Origin: Siphonodentalium dalli
Taxonomy: Eukaryota; Mollusca; Scaphopoda; Gadilida; Siphonodentaliidae
Assembly: GCA_032622095.1 (NCBI GenBank)
Contig: CP136063.1
Location: 113,914,723 to 113,978,722 of the forward strand
Reading direction: 5' to 3'
Length of the DNA stretch: 64,000 nt
Positions 58,833 to 64,000 of this stretch are shown in pieces; positions within the stretch are counted from its first letter, which is position 1, and every line of letters begins with the position of its first letter. The notes under the pieces were generated by a model. It saw only the letters and a list, made by a program, of their open reading frames with translations, was not told the origin of the DNA and made no database searches. The translations under genes were made by a program, and so were the position numbers.

Positions 58833-59691
58833 AAGCGATAGCCCGCTTTTTTACGGAATAATTGTAACTCTCTACATTCCTTCAGAATTACCCATCAATG
58901 AAAAAAATGTGTTCAAAAACAATATCACTTCTGTGGTTCTTTATTTATCACACACAATTTAACCCCACCCCCTTTAACACATTATTCATCAAAAAAGCTA
59001 AATTTTCCACCACCAGTCATTTTCAGGCCCCATTTTCACTCAGTTTTTGGGGTCTGGTGTTGCAAACTTGGATCAGCTATGGAAGACTGTACAAGATTCT
59101 TTCCATGAGAGAACTTCTGGTGATGTGAGGTCATTGAGTCCAGATCTGATCAGCTGAGCATCAAGCGCATGACTTTATCAACGCATGGAAGACTAAAATA
59201 TGACATGTTCAGGTCTGCAAGGGTGATCCAAGATAACTGGATGTGGGTGTATATTGAATTAGTTGAATAAAGATATGCTCTCTTTGAATTGCTGAAGCAT
59301 TTTCTTAAATGTGTCCAAGTTTTAATGCTATTAACCTTCAAATGGCCATACCCACCAGTGTAAATGACACACTTTTATGATATATATATGTATATCACTG
59401 GCTATAAAATCCAAAATACTTGTTAGATTAGCTTCTTATAACAATTGGTATGTGTGTCATTGACATGCTCATGTTATGGGTCATTTGCATTATCATGTGA
59501 CTATTACCACCTTGAAAACAATTTCAAATACTATTTTTTTGGTTGATGTAAGTGAAAGAAGACATAAGCAGCAAGAATAGCCACACCATACATGAGATAT
59601 TCATTGGAATGAAAGACCAGGCTCTGAAAAATGCATTAAATTGCTCTAAGGTGACTCCCAGGAATCAAAAATGCCAAAAAAAAATTCCCTT

Positions 59692-60147
59692 TAGGTTACA
59701 GTGGTGTAAATGTTTTCCATAGGCCTCAGTGCTAACGTTTTAGCGTATACTGTTGGCAATATAAATGTTGGGTCCAAAATTTTCTTTAATTCTGAAAAAT
59801 TTACATTTTGGGAAACTCTTTACACAAAAAAATCATGTCTGTCTAGCAGGGAATTCACCTTTAAATCTTGTGTTTTCGTAACTATTGTCAGAACCGCATA
59901 AACAAATACTGTCATATTTTAGACCACACCAAAAAATTCAAACTTCACTACAAAGGGTTAATTCCTGTGCCAATGGTTATTTTACCTATGGGAAATCATA
60001 GGGAAGAGGTGTGATGATTTTTTTTATGCGAAAAGTACACAAGGCAATTAACCAATCAGGGCCCATTGTCTATTTTATTCTCGCCTATATATTCCTCCCG
60101 CATCCGCTAGATGTCACTCCGAACTCTATTTACATAAGTGTAACCGA
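59692..60147. mobile_element. MITE of the TAGGTTACACTGG family, copy 2
   Basis: Same family and orientation as 58386-58832. The left end TAGGTTACAGTGGTGTAAAT has one change; the right end (ATTTACATAAGTGTAACCGA) has more. The interior keeps CCATAGGCCTCAGTGCTAAC, TTGTGTTTTCGTAACTA and CTCCCGCATCCGCTAGATGT. It is somewhat older or less constrained than copy 1. A 46-bp flank (GGCTACAGTTGCAATCAAAA ... GAGCCCTATGGAG) lies at 60237, matching 58302 outside copy 1. Confidence 0.85.
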
Positions 60148-60954
60148 TATGCGCCTACTGATATTCTTAAAAAATACTAAGTATGAAACACAGACGTAGT
60201 TTTAAAAAGAATGGATATGATCAGATGATTCTTGCTGGCTACAGTTGCAATCAAAATTAAACACTGAGCCCTATGGAGAATTTCGTGTTATGCTCAAACG
60301 TTGATTGTAATATCACGTATTGGCAATCGTGCGCAACTATATATGAAAATTAACACTAGTGTTGGACCCACTGTAACTATCCGTGATTTAATAGATGCAA
60401 TATATGATATAGTTATGACTCAAGATACAGTAATTGGCAAAAGTAAGCGTCGAATGGTTTTGTAATTTCGATAATATACAGTCTGTTGAATCAAACGAAA
60501 ATATTCCCAACAAGACTGAAGTTTCACGATGTGATTACATATTAAATTATTTGTTTTATTTTATACTTGTCTGTCTTGTTGTCCACTGACTAGTTTTTTA
60601 AGCAACATCGTTGATCATAACGGGATGTAGTGTCACAAATATACAGGTATAGATGGTAGTTGTTCATTGTCATTAACTCAATCGTTGTCATCGGAGTCTA
60701 TCCCACATACACTGGGAGAATCTGCGTTTTCGCAGGATTTGGCTACTAATAAAGGGACATTTCGGTGCAGCTGAGATCTTTACTATAGCGGTATAGGCTT
60801 TGCTTTCACACTTCCCACACCAGTTACATTTGGCTACTGAAACCCAACATTCACCATCAATATTCTAACAACAATTAATCTCCACGCTTCGTTTATAGCT
60901 GCGAAAATCAAGTAAATTCGAATTTGCACTAAAGTAGAACTTAATGAGTAAAAT

Positions 60955-61530
60955 AGATATCAACTATAGTTGCAATTTCCTGCAAATTCCGAGTAGGTGC
61001 TCAGTAACCGTTACTAAGAAGCTACCGGGTGGCAAAGTCTCCCGATCTTATAATGAGCAGTGGCCTAAGCAGAACGTGGCTGCACAGTTTTAGACATACA
61101 TGTGCCCAACTTTGAATAAAACCAGCACCATGTGATTCGACACTGACTAAATCAAGGCAATACCAATGAATGATTGGTACACCACTGTGGTATTTGATTA
61201 GCAACCGTTGCTAACCTTAAATAAGCCATTTGGTTCACTCTGACGGCCTGGCCGGTATATCTCAAATTTCACATTTGGGTATTAACTGCATCGGAAACGC
61301 AAACACTGGCGTTGAATTACGACCATATAAGCTATAATTGCAATTTCCAGTGAATTCCCGGTAGTTGCCTAGACTAAGTTTCTCGATCTTATAATGATCA
61401 ATGGCCCATGGGGCACAAACATGTACAGTTTCATATCTGTGTCACCATTTGAACATATATAACCAATACCATCCGACTATAGACACTATCTAATTTACAG
61501 GAAAATACCACGGCCCAGAGTGTTGATCGG
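60955..61530 (+). repeat. Diverged direct duplication, about 367-bp period
   Basis: ACTATAGTTGCAATTTCCTG at about 60963 and GCTATAATTGCAATTTCCAG at about 61330 begin two blocks that also share TCCCGATCTTATAATGA(G/T)CA(G/A)TGGCC and CAAGGCAATACCA-like or GGAAAATACCA-like strings. Many substitutions and indels. No coding content. Confidence 0.65.
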
Positions 61531-62775
61531 TTCAAAGCCAAGTATATTAATGGGGGAGAACGATCCATTAAGCCTAAGTCGATGGTTTGTTCACAACAGA
61601 TGGAGTCATGATACATTATGAAGGGTGATGGAAGGGTCCCCTCAACTATGTTCTTCGACACATTATTGTCCCCCGCACTGTGTCACTCGCATCTTGATGT
61701 GTTGTACTATATATAAGACCAAGCACATAATGCACATTGTCTTCTTATTAATAGATTCTCTCTTAGAAAGTGTCCAGAGATGTCTATTTATACTGACAAT
61801 TTATTTTTATTCTTGTGGCAAAGGATTTGAAGGAGTGATTTGTTATGTTGACTAAGGTGTTAATTTAGTATGTGAAACATGTATCCCGGGGGGTGTATCG
61901 AGTGGACGGAGAAAGTGTCTTCTTTATCATCAGATGGACATAATTTAAACTCCCAATTTGGATAAACCCGACCAGGAATTATAGAACAACCATCTATACC
62001 CAGCAATATTTAGCAATACATATGGACATGATAGCATTGTTTTAAAATTTGAAACAATACCACCCTGCCCACATGTATGGCTAAACATATAATTGGCATA
62101 GATGAGTTGTTGTAGTTGTTACATTGATGTTGGTCGGGTTTCTCCAAATTTAATACTAAAACAGAATCCATAAGCACCATAGCTTGGCATGAAAATATAA
62201 AAAAGTCTACACGACCGAACAATTTTAACAAACAGTGACTGACGCTTACATAAATATGACTCGCAGATTTGTTAGCACACAACACCGTGTTATGCGGTAC
62301 TTCGTCCTGGCAATAAACATTAATTTTGTCAATTGATGAAAAAAACACCATCAATCAATTTACAACAACATCCTGAAACGTTAGTCTTGATAAACATTAC
62401 ATTTGTAGAATAGTGGACATTATCACTGAAGCACGTGATTGTGATGTATATGATTGATGTGAACCAAATTGTTATCAACTACTGTAACTGGTGGCCTGAC
62501 TATATTGCAAGTTAATTTTGTAAAATCACATATAGTTACAGTAGATTACATGTAAGAGCCATGCATATATGATAGCCATTAAGTTCCATCACTGTGAACA
62601 TTTGAGTAAATTGTCAAACTCTCTTTTGGGTTCAACGTTAATTTTGATCGCAACTGTAGTACTGCATCCGCGGAGACTTATCTGACGACACCAATATTCT
62701 CAAAAATACATTTCAGAGTCATACTTGATATATGTGCATAATTTCAACTCGCATAATTCATGATAAGGCTAATCG
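61531..62775. other. No gene recognised
   Basis: The longest open frame (62010-62354, minus) is 114 codons without a recognisable domain. No repeats were noticed. Confidence 0.45.
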
Positions 62776-63690
62776 TGTTAGTTAATATTTGTATAATCAG
62801 GAAACGCTCTTTAAATTCTTAAAACCGTCCAAACAATTTATTTCCACTAAAATGTCAGACTGGAAACAAGTAGACCCTGAAAGTAGACTCCCATATTTGA
62901 TACTTTTGTTAATTTCAACTCACACAGTCCACCAGAAGGTTGGTTATGAGGATTAATATTTGTATAATAAGTTAACGCTCTTTAAATTCTTAAAACAGTC
63001 CAAAAACTCTTTACTCAACTGGATACAGGTAAACTCTAAAAGTAGACACGCTATTGATAAATAAACCGTTCGCATGTCGTCTTTGACATTCCGAAATTGC
63101 GCGGCCGTTTTCGACCAAAGGAATCTGACTTGTGAAATCAGCGAGGGTGGGGGTAGGGTTAGCTTTTCTGCGATATCTTTACCAAAAATCGATGTATCGA
63201 AGTTTTGTTTATGACATATATCAAGATATCCTTGTAGATTGTTCATGTTCGTCTATATGTGATGTTGCTGGTTTTAAGAATATACAATACCTTAATATTT
63301 GGGAAAGAAAATTGAAAATGCAGTCATAAATACAATTCATCTGATGATTTTATGATAAAATTCCACATTAAGATATGTAATTATGCAATTTGTGGCAAGA
63401 TCTCTCCATGTTTTTCGATTTCTATGAACAAAGAAAGCCACTTACCGAACTTGCTATGCGTAATAGCATGTTTTTATTACCAGGTGGACGGGAAAAAATA
63501 TAGGGGTACACAAACAAAAGCCTCACACAAACCTGTTTCCACTAAAATGTCAAGCTGGAAACAGGTATATTCTGAAAATAGACACACTGGTGGTATAGAA
63601 ACCGCTCTCATATCGCTTTTAACATTAGGAAATGCGCGACCATTTTTTTCGACATAAGGAATCCGACTACTAAGACGCTCTCCGATTGGA
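62776..63690 (+). repeat. Diverged repeat blocks, three partial copies
   Basis: TTAATATTTGTATAATCAGG with CGCTCTTTAAATTCTTAAAA occurs near 62780 and again near 62954, about 171 bp apart. Following blocks (ACTGGA(A)ACAGGTA, AAAGTAGACAC, TTTGACATTCCGAAATTGCG with CGACCAAAGGAATCTGACT) recur near 63010-63135 and 63545-63670. It looks like part of a dispersed element in several broken copies. Confidence 0.6.
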
Positions 63691-63735
63691 AATTTTCCAA
63701 CTGATGACCACTTCAATCCTAAAATTCGACCAAAA
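63676..63735 (-). repeat. hAT-like element fragment, minus strand
   Basis: The complement reads AGGATTGAAGTGGTCATCAG then TTGGAAAATTTCCAAT, matching the interior unit of the hAT-like copy 1 (about 20114 and 20530). No terminus is visible before the window ends. Confidence 0.55.
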
Positions 63736-64000
63736 GTAGAAACAATATACCACTTTTCGTCTAAAACATATCAAAATTCGCGCTAAATTTACTGGCTTCA
63801 TCATCAATATATCAGAACAAGTTCAACATGAAAGTTTTATTCGCCACTTTCCTGATTATTCTCTAGTATATATGCACTGTCAGAAATGTACAGATAAAAC
63901 ATTACGATAGAAGCTGCCATGGCAATAGCGGGACCAAATGTTCATGTCGTATTTTTACGCTAGCACCAGCTGGTACCATGCGCCATACTAGAATATAACG

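Noticed and set aside
58404-59901. 63-codon frame preserved in two diverged places
   Set aside because: Both lie inside copies of a MITE. A frame this short can survive by chance at this divergence, and no domain is visible.

Overview
The window is nuclear DNA of an animal, most likely a marine invertebrate; the phylum cannot be fixed from the sequence. The evidence is AT-rich, gene-poor sequence with no long open frame, many short DNA transposons of eukaryotic type, tRNA-headed SINEs, minisatellites, and a degenerate tract resembling the metazoan telomere repeat. There are no bacterial features (no operons, Shine-Dalgarno sites or tRNA/rRNA genes). Nearly everything I can support is repetitive, and most of it is inverted-repeat elements without a transposase.

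Layout. 1-9 kb: a TIR element at the left edge, two TTAA-flanked hairpin MITEs, a SINE, a large palindrome and a 50-bp minisatellite. 9.1-14.1 kb: a giant foldback element with 1.0-1.7 kb inverted arms around a mirrored minisatellite. 14.7-17.9 kb: four tandem-repeat fields (about 190, 310 and 44 bp, and palindromic GCGCTTAAGCGC units) and a hairpin. 19.9-21.1 kb: a hAT-like element. 22-28 kb: hairpins, SINEs and a near-perfect 671-bp tandem duplication. 29.5-34.8 kb: an inverted pair of repeats flanking a six-fold GCGCATGCGC array, a MITE and a 53-bp minisatellite. 35.4-40.4 kb: a 5-kb TIR element with CpG-rich ends. 42.5-45.5 kb: telomere-like sequence, a palindromic composite carrying many TCAAGGTCA motifs, and a degraded non-LTR retrotransposon end. 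46-51.3 kb: SINE, TTAA MITE, a 2.2-kb Harbinger-like element and a second hAT-like copy. 56-64 kb: more MITEs and tandem repeats.

The best candidate host gene is at 52501-53072 on the + strand. It is a possible three-exon gene for a small secreted cysteine-rich protein with a hydrophobic N-terminus, phase-compatible introns, eight cysteines, a stop and a downstream AATAAA. It was built by eye and needs transcript support. About 0.8-2 kb further on, two diverged copies of an exon-like block share AG and GTGAGC borders.

Three features go beyond ordinary repeat annotation. The foldback element's minisatellite is itself mirrored about a short centre. Two dispersed repeat families carry regular arrays of sequences identical to known vertebrate transcription-factor sites (NRF-1-like and NR5A/ERR-like). 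The 50-bp minisatellite shows a four-unit higher-order pattern. All alignments were made by eye, so repeat boundaries may be off by several bases unless exact ends are described.
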